From positions 3,596,001 to 3,660,000 of the forward strand of contig NZ_KI912270.1 in NCBI RefSeq assembly GCF_000243415.2: a DNA stretch of 64,000 bases, given 5' to 3'. Origin of the DNA: Mycolicibacterium tusciae JS617. GTDB lineage: Bacteria > Actinomycetota > Actinomycetes > Mycobacteriales > Mycobacteriaceae. The position numbers and the translations under genes were made by a program. The notes under the pieces were generated by a model. It worked only from the letters and a program-made list of their open reading frames with translations, was not told where the DNA came from and did no database searches. Positions 43,220 to 51,126 of the stretch are shown here, in pieces. The first letter of the stretch is position 1. Every line of letters begins with the position of its first letter.

Positions 43220-43229
43220 CGGGACGCCC

Positions 43230-43326
43230 ACCAGCACGTCGCCGCTACTATCTGCCCGTGCCCGGCGGGATTATGACGATGACGATGGGCAACCCCGTCA
43301 ACATCTCCGGCGTCGAAGTCTTCTGA
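43230..43326 (+). other. Leaderless micro-ORF / chimeric relict of two neighbouring genes
   Basis: Bases 43230-43260 are identical over 31 bp to 44975-45005, the promoter and start region of the 45003 gene; they include TACTAT (43246-43251) and GTG at 43258. The similarity continues, with small indels, over the first 12 or so codons. From about 43296 the sequence matches the 3' end of the 38062 lipoprotein gene (27 of about 31 bases, ending SGVEVF). The GTG at 43258 opens a 22-codon frame, VPGGIMTMTMGNPVNISGVEVF split over both halves, ending at 43326. It may be a recombination relict or a real short leader peptide for the next gene, whose ATG is 5 nt later. Confidence 0.6.
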
Positions 43327-43331
43327 GTCTC

Positions 43332-44009
43332 ATGCTCATTCGCGCAGTGACCGCCGGTGCCGTCCTCGTCGCGACGGTCGCGACGGCCGCGCCGGCGTCG
43401 GCCGACACCGGAATCTCGGGCGGCAAGAGCTACACCGTGACGATGACCTCGCTGGACGGCGTCACACCGAAAGGCTTCGGCCACTGGCGCATGAAGGCGG
43501 GTCTGTTGGCCGGAGGCGAGCCCGCGGTCATCGAGAGCTTCAATGCAGCCAGCCAGGCCTCGGCTCAGAACGTGATCGACAGCGTCTGTGCCGACGCCCC
43601 GAACGACCTCGCCTGGGATTTCGAGTCCGAGACACACGTGGCATTCCGCAGCCTCGCGATCGGACAGGTCATCTCGGGCACCTGGTCGGCCGAGATGCGG
43701 GCGCAGGTCATCCGATACGTCGGCACCGTCGTCGTCGACAGCCGTTCGGGCCAACCCATCGAGGTCGTCGACCTGTTCACCGACCATCGGCGGGGTCTGG
43801 ACCGATTGGCCGAGCAGACCAAGATCCTGACGAACTATGACGGTCTCGCGGCGACGCCGGAAAACTTCGCCAACTGGATCCCGACCGCGGACGGCATCGA
43901 ACTGCACTTCCCGTCATCGCTGCTGTTCTCGCCGCCGGCGATCACCGTGCCGTGGTCGGAGCTCACCGACGTACTCGCACCCGACATGGTCGGGCTCGCG
44001 CAGGCCTAG
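43332..44009 (+). CDS. Secreted protein, DUF3298/RsiV-like (MPT64-type)
   Basis: A 225-residue protein. The ATG at 43332 gives the signal LIRAVTAGAVLVATVATAAPASA. The mature part ends in the motif EVVDLFTDHRRGLDRLAEQTKIL...PENFANWIPTADGIELHFPSSLLFSPPAITVPWSELTDVL, which is the C-terminal domain shared by RsiV and MPT64-type secreted proteins. The two cysteines and the VVVDSRSGQPIEV strand also fit. It may bind a surface ligand. Its stop overlaps the TAGGCT promoter element of the next gene. It may be transcribed from the TACTAT at 43246 through the micro-ORF described above. Confidence 0.83.
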   Translation: MLIRAVTAGAVLVATVATAAPASADTGISGGKSYTVTMTSLDGVTPKGFGHWRMKAGLLAGGEPAVIESFNAASQASAQNVIDSVCADAPNDLAWDFESETHVAFRSLAIGQVISGTWSAEMRAQVIRYVGTVVVDSRSGQPIEVVDLFTDHRRGLDRLAEQTKILTNYDGLAATPENFANWIPTADGIELHFPSSLLFSPPAITVPWSELTDVLAPDMVGLAQA

Positions 44010-44019
44010 GCTGGGGTTC

Positions 44020-44964
44020 GTGGATTCACCACTCGATTTTCGGGTCTTCGTAGAACCGCAACAGGGCGCCACCTACGCCGACCAATTGGCCGTCGCCCGC
44101 ACCGCGGAGTCCGCCGGGTACTCGGCGTTCTTCCGCTCCGACCACTACACCGCCATGAGCGGTGACGGCCTGCCCGGACCCACCGACTCCTGGGTCACCC
44201 TGGGCGCCATCGCCCGCGAGACGACCTCGATACGACTGGGCACGATGGTCACCTCGGCGACCTTCCGCTATCCAGGACCCCTCGCGATCGCCGTCGCACA
44301 AGTCGACGAGATGAGCGGCGGGCGGGTGGAATTAGGACTTGGTGCAGGCTGGTTCGAAGCCGAGCACAAGGCCTATGCCATCCCGTTCCCGTCGCTCGGT
44401 GAACGGTTCGACCGGCTCACCGAACAGCTGAGCATTATCAGTGGGCTCTGGACGACCCCGCCCGGGGAGACGTTCGACTATTCGGGCAACCACTACACCG
44501 TCGCGGACTCGCCCGCCCTGCCCAAACCGGTCCAGTCACCTCATCCGCCGATCATCATCGGAGGCGCGGGTGCCAAGCGCACACCGGCGCTGGCCGCGGC
44601 GTTCGCCGCTGAGTTCAACATTCCGTTCGCGCCGCTGGAGGTGGTTGGGACCCAGTTCGAACGGGTGGCCTCGGCGCTGGCCGACGCGGGACGCTCCCCC
44701 GAGTCGCTGACGTATTCCGCGGCCTTCGTGGTGTGTGCCGGCCGCGACGACCGGGAGATCGCGCGTCGTGCCGCTGCGATCGGCCGCGAGGTCGACGAGC
44801 TGCGCAGCAATTCTCCGCTCGTAGGGACGCCCGCCGAGATCGCGGACAAGCTCGGCGCCTACCGACAGATCGGTGTGCAGCGGGCCTACCTGCAGGTACT
44901 GGACATGTCCGATCTCGACCACGTGGACTTCTTCGCCGCCGAGGTGATCCCCCAGCTCAGCTGA
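44020..44964 (+). CDS. LLM-class F420-dependent oxidoreductase
   Basis: A 314-residue protein from GTG at 44020, 7 nt after TAGGCT (44007-44012), so leaderless. The luciferase-like monooxygenase fold shows FRSDHYTAM near residue 35, GAIARETTSIRLGTMVTSATFRYPGPLAIAVAQVDEMSGGRVELGLGAGWFEAEHKAYAIPFPS, and PHPPIIIGGAGAKRTPALAAAFAAEFN. These are the hallmarks of F420-binding members common in mycobacteria. They reduce or oxidise a substrate with F420; which one is not visible. No partner genes nearby. Confidence 0.9.
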   Translation: MDSPLDFRVFVEPQQGATYADQLAVARTAESAGYSAFFRSDHYTAMSGDGLPGPTDSWVTLGAIARETTSIRLGTMVTSATFRYPGPLAIAVAQVDEMSGGRVELGLGAGWFEAEHKAYAIPFPSLGERFDRLTEQLSIISGLWTTPPGETFDYSGNHYTVADSPALPKPVQSPHPPIIIGGAGAKRTPALAAAFAAEFNIPFAPLEVVGTQFERVASALADAGRSPESLTYSAAFVVCAGRDDREIARRAAAIGREVDELRSNSPLVGTPAEIADKLGAYRQIGVQRAYLQVLDMSDLDHVDFFAAEVIPQLS

Positions 44965-44974
44965 ACAGGCGCCG

Positions 44975-45005
44975 ACCAGCACGTCGCCGCTACTATCTGC
45001 CCGTG
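44975..45005 (+). repeat. 31-bp direct repeat carrying a leaderless promoter (second copy)
   Basis: Identical to 43230-43260. The copy includes CCAGCACGTCGCCGC, the -10 TACTAT at 44991-44996 and the GTG start codon at 45003-45005 of the next gene, with 6 nt between hexamer and codon. The -10 and GTG are the functional parts; the rest shows that the two loci are copies of one ancestral promoter. Confidence 0.85.
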
Positions 45006-45431
45006 GCCCGGCGGACTGACGACGACGACGGGCAGCCGTGGCATAACCGCACATCGACCGTGGTCGGAGCGAGCGTTCTCGCGGTCCTGGTGATCGGCAT
45101 CCTGATCGTCGCGGCCACAGCCGTTGCCCGCCAGTTCGGCGAAACGGAACCCGCCCCGCTCGACTTCGTCGCCCCCACGTATTCCGCCACCAACTCAGAG
45201 TCGGCGGCAGCCTCCACGACCACTACTCAGACCATCACGAGCACGAGCCCGCCGGAGACGACCGACATCGACGCGCCCACCTCGTCGTCGACCACTTCGA
45301 GTAGCAGCGAGACCTCGTCGACCCCGCGCACGACGACCAGCGCCGGCGACGAGGACGACGGCACCACCACCAGAACGACGCGGCAACGACCGCGCACCAA
45401 TGTGACGCGCACGCTCAATCCCTATCCCTGA
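45003..45431 (+). CDS. Single-pass membrane protein with Ser/Thr-rich tail
   Basis: A 142-residue protein on GTG. Residues 1-15 are acidic and end in QPW; a membrane segment (TVVGASVLAVLVIGILIVAATAVA) spans about residues 19-42; the remaining 100 residues are Ser/Thr-rich (TTTTQTITSTSPPETTD, SSSSETSSTPRTTTS) and should lie outside the membrane, likely O-mannosylated. The layout (short cytoplasmic head with PW, TM, Thr-rich tail) is shared with the 45451 protein and the Hsp70-like protein at 53118. Role unknown. Confidence 0.8.
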   Translation: MARRTDDDDGQPWHNRTSTVVGASVLAVLVIGILIVAATAVARQFGETEPAPLDFVAPTYSATNSESAAASTTTTQTITSTSPPETTDIDAPTSSSTTSSSSETSSTPRTTTSAGDEDDGTTTRTTRQRPRTNVTRTLNPYP

Positions 45432-45450
45432 GCGCCTACTATCGGTCCCC

Positions 45451-45957
45451 GTGGCGCGATACGGACCTCCTGACGACCAGAACCATCCGGACGACGACCC
45501 GACCGTCTACGCGAACTACGGCGGCGGCGGATTCGACGAACCGCCCGGTCCGCCTCCCGGTGGCCCCGCGGATGACGTCCCGTGGTTTCGCAAACCCGCC
45601 GCGCTCGTGGGCCTCGGCGCCCTTGGCGTGATACTCATCGCGCTGATCGTGTTCGGACTGGCCAAGCTCATCACTGGTGGTGACGAGCCGTCGGAGCAGA
45701 CCACGTTGACTCCGCTCACCACAACGTCGCGATCCGTGGCGCCCACTGCGACTTCGACGACATCGGCGCCGGAGACCGTGACGGTGACCGAGACGCCGAC
45801 GACCACCGAGTCGACGACGACCACTACGACGACCACCACCACTGCGCCAACGACGACCACCACGACGACGACCCCGCCGACGAGCGTCAGCACCAGCATC
45901 AGTACGAGCACGGAGACCAGCACGGTCACCGAAACGGTGACGCCGGACGCTCCTTAA
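45451..45957 (+). CDS. Single-pass membrane protein with Thr-rich tail, like the Hsp70-like protein C terminus
   Basis: A 168-residue protein on GTG at 45451; TACTAT at 45437-45442 lies 8 nt before it. The head (YGPPDDQNHPDDDPTVYANY) is Asp/Pro-rich; then DVPWFRKPAALVGLGALGVI with a membrane segment to about residue 72; then LITGGDEPSE and a tail of mostly Thr (TTTTTTTTTTAP). The juxtamembrane PWFRKP matches PWYKRP of the 53118 protein. It converges with iniC, 15 bp apart. Likely a surface-exposed, O-mannosylated membrane protein; function unknown. Confidence 0.8.
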   Translation: MARYGPPDDQNHPDDDPTVYANYGGGGFDEPPGPPPGGPADDVPWFRKPAALVGLGALGVILIALIVFGLAKLITGGDEPSEQTTLTPLTTTSRSVAPTATSTTSAPETVTVTETPTTTESTTTTTTTTTTAPTTTTTTTTPPTSVSTSISTSTETSTVTETVTPDAP

Positions 45958-45972
45958 CGGTCAGCGGGCCGC

Positions 45973-47469
45973 TCAGCCACGGCCCCTTGCTGCGTATTCG
46001 GCGACCAGCGCCTCGGCACTGCGCACCGCGGCCCGGCAGGCGCGCGTCGTGAACGGATCGTTGAGCGGGTGTTCGGCGCGTCGGCGCCAGCGCTGGGCGG
46101 CCGCGAATGCAGCGCGGGGGCCGTCGTACGGAGCGTCGGGTTGCAGTCCGAGCCTGCTGGCGGCGTCGGTGCCCGAACCGCCGATGATGCGCCGCAGCGA
46201 CGCCATTTCGTCCTCGTTCAATGTGGTTGGCCGAGAACGCAATTGGCTGAGCAGCCGCAACTCCTCGAACGCGTGGGTGTCGGCCAGCAGCGGGTCGATG
46301 TCGGCAATGATGTGACGGCTCGCGTAGACGGGGTTGCTCTCCACAAAGCGCCGCAGCGACAGCAATGCGGTGTGCGCCTTGAGCAGATCCGAACGTTGTG
46401 CGAACTGCTGGTCGATCACATCGCGCAGGGCGATCAGCCCGCTGCGCTCGAGCAATTCGTCGGCCAGTGCCACCGAGTCGCTGACACCGGCGCGCAGCAC
46501 CGCGATCGAGATCCTGATCCCGAACATGCCGAATCGGTCGAGCAAGGCGGCCCGGGTGGCGGCGTCGACCGGCAACGAACTGTCCTCGCGGACGAATCTG
46601 TCCACCGACAGCATCGCCTTGGTCAGCTCTGTTGCGTCGACCCCGGCCAGCTTCTCCAACGCGACGAACTCGCTCTGCCTCAGCGTGCGTGCGGTCAGCG
46701 CGAGCAGCCCCGACACCGGCACCACCGCCTGGCAGATTCCGGTCTTGTCCATCTCGCTGGTGAACCGGGCGGCCACGTCCTTGGCCGACAGCATCGCGTC
46801 GATCCGGCCCGCACCGATCTCGTCGGCGCGCGACGCCACGCCGATCACCCCGAGCGCCCCCGCAGACCCCCCGACGAGCTCACCGATCTGCATGAGCAGC
46901 GCGACATCGGCGGCATTGAGGGTGCGCAGCAAGAAAACCACGGCGTCGATGCGCGGGACGCCGTCGTCGGGCACCAGTAGCCGCAGTGTGCGTTGGGAAA
47001 CATCCCGGGACAGCGACGACGTCCCGGGGGTGTCGACGATCGTGGTGTCGATGAGTTCTGAGGCGGGCCACTCCACGTCCAGGTCGACGACGTCCTCCGG
47101 GTCCACAGTGGCGAAGTCGAAAGTGAGACCGCCCCCGACGGCGTCGCGGCCGATCGGCACGTTGGACCGCCTACCGCCCCGATGATTGGCGGTCACCTTG
47201 GGTGTGGGACCGTGTCGGAACCAGGTGACGATGCGGGTGGCCTCGGTCGCGTCGGTGGGCGCAATGTCCTCGCCCACAAGGGCATTCACCAGAGTCGACT
47301 TACCCGCCTTGAGCGTGCCAGCCAGCGCGATGCGGATCGGCTGATTGAGTCGGCGGCCGATCCGGTCCAGCTCGTTGTGCACATCGGGACGCTGCGCGTA
47401 GGCGGGATCGGAGCGGTAGGCCTGGATGGTTCCGCCCAGGATCGCGCGCACCCGGTCACTCGTGCTCAT
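45973..47469 (-). CDS. iniC: Dynamin-like GTPase IniC
   Basis: A 498-residue GTPase. G1 is AGTLKAGKSTLVNAL, G3 is DTPGTSSLS, and GVASRADEIG stands for the G4 region. The rest is helical, as in bacterial dynamin-like proteins. IniC is the partner of IniA, part of the isoniazid- and ethambutol-induced iniBAC operon. No membrane hairpin is evident here, in contrast to IniA. An IS1380-family element separates it from iniA; the original gap, after removing the element and one copy of the target repeat, would have been 22 bp. Read-through from the transposase, which is on the same strand, may now drive it. Confidence 0.93.
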   Translation of the reverse strand: MSTSDRVRAILGGTIQAYRSDPAYAQRPDVHNELDRIGRRLNQPIRIALAGTLKAGKSTLVNALVGEDIAPTDATEATRIVTWFRHGPTPKVTANHRGGRRSNVPIGRDAVGGGLTFDFATVDPEDVVDLDVEWPASELIDTTIVDTPGTSSLSRDVSQRTLRLLVPDDGVPRIDAVVFLLRTLNAADVALLMQIGELVGGSAGALGVIGVASRADEIGAGRIDAMLSAKDVAARFTSEMDKTGICQAVVPVSGLLALTARTLRQSEFVALEKLAGVDATELTKAMLSVDRFVREDSSLPVDAATRAALLDRFGMFGIRISIAVLRAGVSDSVALADELLERSGLIALRDVIDQQFAQRSDLLKAHTALLSLRRFVESNPVYASRHIIADIDPLLADTHAFEELRLLSQLRSRPTTLNEDEMASLRRIIGGSGTDAASRLGLQPDAPYDGPRAAFAAAQRWRRRAEHPLNDPFTTRACRAAVRSAEALVAEYAARGRG

Positions 47470-47485
47470 CGACAGACCAGCTTAG

Positions 47486-49146
47486 CCTCGATCCACCGAC
47501 TGACCTGGTGTGTGGCTGTGAGGTCGGGCTGTCGTTGGTCGTCGGGTTGTGCGCATGAGGTAGCTGCTGGTTTGCCCAGCTTTTCCTCTGCGCTCCGTTC
47601 GGGGGCTTTCGGCCAGGTGGTCAGACAGTAGCGGCATTGGGCGGGCTAGGGCCGATGATGTTGTGCCACAGCATGAGCCAGGCCCGAGACCAGGGCCAGT
47701 GGGTGGGTAGGTGCAGGATGGGCCGGCGTTGCGGACGGGCGAGTCGCGCGGGAATGTTGACGATCTTGCGGCGCAGTGTGGATCCCCGCGCCCGGCCGTG
47801 GTTCTCACCTGCCAGCACCCCGGCGGCGCGCAGCAGGTTGTGGGCGATGGCCGCGCACAGGATCCAGGCGGAGTTCGCCCCGAAGCGGCCCGACGGGATG
47901 TGTGCCAGCGGTCCGTCGATCAGGTCGGCGAACACGGTCTCGATGATCGCGTGTTGGCGGTGGGTGATGTCGGCCTGATCGGCGGGCAGGTCGGTGTTGG
48001 TGAAGAACGGGTGATATCGCCAGACCGGAAACAGTGCGTCGGGAAACCGGGCGTCTTTGACTCGACGCACGATGAGGCGCGCGGTGATTCGATCGGGGGT
48101 GGATGCAAAAGCGGTGTAGGGGATTTCGGCGACTTCGGCATCAGAGATCCAGGCCCCGGTATCGGGATCTTGGACTGCGCCGGGATAAGACACCGGGGTC
48201 CAGGCGCTCTCGTCGATGGCGGCCAGCGCGCGTTCCACGGCGGGGTTTCGGATCATCACCAGCGAGAACCGGGCGCCCGCGCGCAGGCAGCTCCGCACCA
48301 CCGCCCGGTTGCCGTAGGCCGAGTCGCCGCGCACCAGGATCTGCCCGCTGGCTCCGGCGGCGCGGGCGGTTCTGATGGCTTGGGCGACCATGCGCCCGGC
48401 ACCCTTGGCCGAGGCGGTCTTGCCCGCGCGTAGCCGCATCCCGGCGATCACCGGTGCCGACCCCGCGGTGCTGATGGTGGTGGCCAGCGGTGAGAGTCCC
48501 TTGCGCAGGATCTGCTTGCCGGCGATCTTGGTGTGTCCGTAGGAGGCGCCCTGTTTGGCGCGCCCGTAGACCGGACGTAGCAGCGAGTCGATGTCGATGA
48601 ACACCGACCCCTTGGCGGCATCAGGGAGCAGGTCGACCCTCCCACACAGCGCCACCAGATGGTCACGTAGTACCGATTCGAGTTGGCGGGCGTGACCGAA
48701 GGTGAACTCTCGCAACAACGTTCCGACCGTCGACGGTGCGTACACGCCGTCGAAGAGCGTCGTCATGCCGCCGCTGCGGACCAGGTCGATGTCGTCGATG
48801 CAGTCCGCGCCCGCGCACATGCCCGCGATCAGCGTGGCCAGTTTCGGAGACGGGTTGGCCGCCCCGGACTTGATCCGCGGCGCGACGATCTGGACCTTCT
48901 CCGAGAGAAGCCGAGTCAGCCCGGTCTGCTGGGCCAACGTCATCACCGGTACCAGCCCGGCGCACGACACGAGATGATCGTCATCGAACACCGCTGACTG
49001 CGAAGCGAAGCTGTGCGAAACTTGCACTGGAAGTGCCTTTCCGAACTGACCCGATTGTTTGTGTGAGAACTACAATCATCCCAGTTCAGAGGGCACTTTC
49101 CTCATTCCGACACCCAGAAAACACCAGGTCAGTCGGTGGATCGAGG
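47486..49146 (-). mobile_element. Complete IS1380-family insertion sequence in the iniA-iniC spacer
   Basis: The element is 1661 bp. Both ends carry a perfect 26-bp inverted repeat (47486-47511 and 49121-49146; it begins CCTCGATCCACCGAC). The 5-bp direct repeat CTTAG flanks it at 47481-47485 and 49147-49151, so this is a transposition event whose target duplication is still perfect. The inverted repeats show no decay and the transposase is full length, indicating recent arrival. Orientation is the same as the ini genes. Confidence 0.95.
47621..49027 (-). CDS. IS1380-family transposase
   Basis: A 468-residue transposase starting on GTG at 49027. The family is seen in ATLIAGMCAGADCIDDIDLVR near the N terminus, FIDIDSLLRPVYGRAKQGASYGHTKIAGKQIL (first catalytic Asp region), ILVRGDSAYGNRAVVRSCLRAGARFSLVM (second Asp) and the C-terminal THRQHAIIETVFADLIDGPLAHIPSGRFGANSAWILCAAIAHNLLRA with a catalytic Glu. 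No frameshift or stop. Between the right IR and the start an imperfect stem (AAGTGCC at 49031-49037 with GGCACTT at 49092-49098, GAACTG 49043-49048 with CAGTTC 49082-49087) could hide the translation signals from outside transcripts. Confidence 0.95.
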   Translation of the reverse strand: MQVSHSFASQSAVFDDDHLVSCAGLVPVMTLAQQTGLTRLLSEKVQIVAPRIKSGAANPSPKLATLIAGMCAGADCIDDIDLVRSGGMTTLFDGVYAPSTVGTLLREFTFGHARQLESVLRDHLVALCGRVDLLPDAAKGSVFIDIDSLLRPVYGRAKQGASYGHTKIAGKQILRKGLSPLATTISTAGSAPVIAGMRLRAGKTASAKGAGRMVAQAIRTARAAGASGQILVRGDSAYGNRAVVRSCLRAGARFSLVMIRNPAVERALAAIDESAWTPVSYPGAVQDPDTGAWISDAEVAEIPYTAFASTPDRITARLIVRRVKDARFPDALFPVWRYHPFFTNTDLPADQADITHRQHAIIETVFADLIDGPLAHIPSGRFGANSAWILCAAIAHNLLRAAGVLAGENHGRARGSTLRRKIVNIPARLARPQRRPILHLPTHWPWSRAWLMLWHNIIGPSPPNAATV

Positions 49147-49157
49147 CTTAGAGCGTG

Positions 49158-51020
49158 TCAGGTGACCGCCGGGCGCGCCTCCGCGAGCTTCTCCGCGTGG
49201 TCGGTCACCTGTTTGAGGATGTTGAGCTGACGCTCGAGTTCTTTGATGCGGGTATTGCGTTCGTTCTCCTCCAGTTTCGCCGAGGCGATCGTCGCCTGCA
49301 GCGATTCGTTCAGCGACCGTGTCGTCTGGTTGGCGATACCGCGGTAATGGTCACGCAATTGACGCTGGATGCCTTTGAGCCGGTCACGCGATTCCTTGTT
49401 CACGACGAAGGAGACGTCGTCGATGAACCTGCGGGTGTTCAGCTTCGCCTCGTTACGCACCCGCGCCATGCGGTTGTCCATGTTCTCCCGGTACGCGCTG
49501 CGCCCCATCAGCAGACCCGCACCGAGGGACAACGGGTTGAACATGCCGAGGCCGGCGAGCGAGGTCATCATGCCGAACATGAGCACGCCACCGTAGGACC
49601 CCTGCATGCCTATCCCTACCTTGCGCGCCTTGCCTATCGGCTTGGCCTCCAGGTTGGCCATCGACTTGATCTCACCGAGGCTGGCGCCCATCTCGCGGGC
49701 GTCGATCTGCGGCATCTTGATCGCGTCGAGACCGGCCTCCATGAAGGTACGGGCCACCTCCTCGGCGAGCGCCCTGGCGCGTTGGTATGCCCAGACGAAG
49801 TTGTCGCCGACCGCGGTAGCGATCGCGTTCTCCAGCTCGGTGCCGATCTCGGCCCAGTGCTGCGTCGGATCGCAGGAGTCGATCTCCTTCTCGATGTGCT
49901 GGCCGATTATCCGGAAGCGGCCGCGCAGGTCGTGGTCGATATCGGCGGTGAGGTCGGCGATTCCATCGTTGAGGACCTGCTGCCACAGCGCGGTCTGCTG
50001 GAGAGCCTCCTGTGCTTCGGCCTTGCGCCGTTCGAGATCCTCGGTGAGCCTGGCGCGGACATCCGGGTCGTTGCACGCCGCAAGTTCGGTGTTGACGGTG
50101 AGCGTCAGATGCTCGGCGGACGAACGGATTTCGGCGATGACCTGATCGCGGATGTGGTCACTTTGTCGGGATAGCACCTGCTCGGTGAGGAACCTGACGA
50201 TGGCCGGAAAGTTCGACTCCGCGTTGAGTTCCTTGTCGTTGAGCTGGATGGCGTGACTGCGTAGCAAGGACGACGACGGGATGATCGGAATCGAAAGTCC
50301 CGCGCGCTCCAGGTGGACCTGATTGGCCTCGACGATCCTGCGCCAGTGCGGGTACAGGTCGGTCTTGGTGGCAATGATCGTCGCGACCGGGCAGATTTCG
50401 AATGCTTGCCGCATAAAGGTCATTTCGGGTTCGGTGAACTCCTGGCTGGTGTCACTGCACATCAATACCGCGTGGGCGTCGGGTAGCAGACCCAGCGTGG
50501 CCGACAGGTGTGGCTGACCGTGACCACCGACTCCCGGTGTGTCCACGAACGCCAATCCGTTCTTCAGAAGCGGGCCCGCGGCGGTGACCTCGACCCGCAA
50601 CACCTCACGCCCGCCGGCCTGTGGGGCGCGGCGCAGATCGGTCTTGATATCGGCCATTTCGATCTCGATCGCCTCGGGTTCCGCGCCGTCGGGCCGCGCG
50701 ACGATGAGCTTGGCCGACGTGTTCTCGCCGTAGGACACCACCGTCGGAAGCACGGTGCTCTCGTCGTCGCCGACGCGCGCCACGGGGACGTTCAGCAGTG
50801 AGTTGAGCAGCTGGCTCTTGCCCTGTTTGAGCTGTCCGGCCACCACCACCCGGATCTGCGGATCGGTGATCCGGTCCTTTGCCCTCGCCAGGCGCTCGGC
50901 CAGATCGCCACGCCCGTTCGCATCTGCGATCTTGCTGGTGTGGTCGATCAGCTCGACGATGACCTTTACCTTGGCCGGCTCGACGGCCGTGGTCTTGCGG
51001 GGGTCGCTCGGTTGCGTCAT
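49158..51020 (-). CDS. iniA: Dynamin-like GTPase IniA
   Basis: A 620-residue protein. G1 AGQLKQGKSQLLNSLL, G3 DTPGVGGHG and G4 TKTD (residues about 205-208) are all in place. A long helical stalk follows, with a hydrophobic loop, LMFGMMTSLAGLGMFNPLSLG, that inserts in membranes; the C-terminal helix ends KLEENERNTRIKELERQLNILKQV. In M. tuberculosis IniA is required for tolerance to isoniazid and ethambutol and has been shown to bind and cut membranes. It follows iniB by 106 bp, which includes a strong hairpin (51078-51110), and is now followed by the IS element 11 bp after its stop. Confidence 0.96.
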   Translation of the reverse strand: MTQPSDPRKTTAVEPAKVKVIVELIDHTSKIADANGRGDLAERLARAKDRITDPQIRVVVAGQLKQGKSQLLNSLLNVPVARVGDDESTVLPTVVSYGENTSAKLIVARPDGAEPEAIEIEMADIKTDLRRAPQAGGREVLRVEVTAAGPLLKNGLAFVDTPGVGGHGQPHLSATLGLLPDAHAVLMCSDTSQEFTEPEMTFMRQAFEICPVATIIATKTDLYPHWRRIVEANQVHLERAGLSIPIIPSSSLLRSHAIQLNDKELNAESNFPAIVRFLTEQVLSRQSDHIRDQVIAEIRSSAEHLTLTVNTELAACNDPDVRARLTEDLERRKAEAQEALQQTALWQQVLNDGIADLTADIDHDLRGRFRIIGQHIEKEIDSCDPTQHWAEIGTELENAIATAVGDNFVWAYQRARALAEEVARTFMEAGLDAIKMPQIDAREMGASLGEIKSMANLEAKPIGKARKVGIGMQGSYGGVLMFGMMTSLAGLGMFNPLSLGAGLLMGRSAYRENMDNRMARVRNEAKLNTRRFIDDVSFVVNKESRDRLKGIQRQLRDHYRGIANQTTRSLNESLQATIASAKLEENERNTRIKELERQLNILKQVTDHAEKLAEARPAVT

Positions 51021-51077
51021 GGCGTCCTTCTGGCGGCAGCGCCGGGAAACGGCTTGGCACTAACGGTAGATGCGCGA

Positions 51078-51110
51078 ACTGGCGGGGATCGGTTTTCGAT
51101 CCCCGCCAGT
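51078..51110 (-). terminator. Hairpin between iniB and iniA (attenuator or processing site)
   Basis: A perfect 14-bp inverted repeat (ACTGGCGGGGATCG with its complement) around a 5-nt loop. It lies downstream of the iniB stop on the minus strand and before iniA. It lacks a T-tract, so it is a weak or I-type terminator, an attenuator, or an mRNA-stabilising stem for iniB. Confidence 0.6.
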
Positions 51111-51126
51111 GGCGTTGTTGCGCGTC

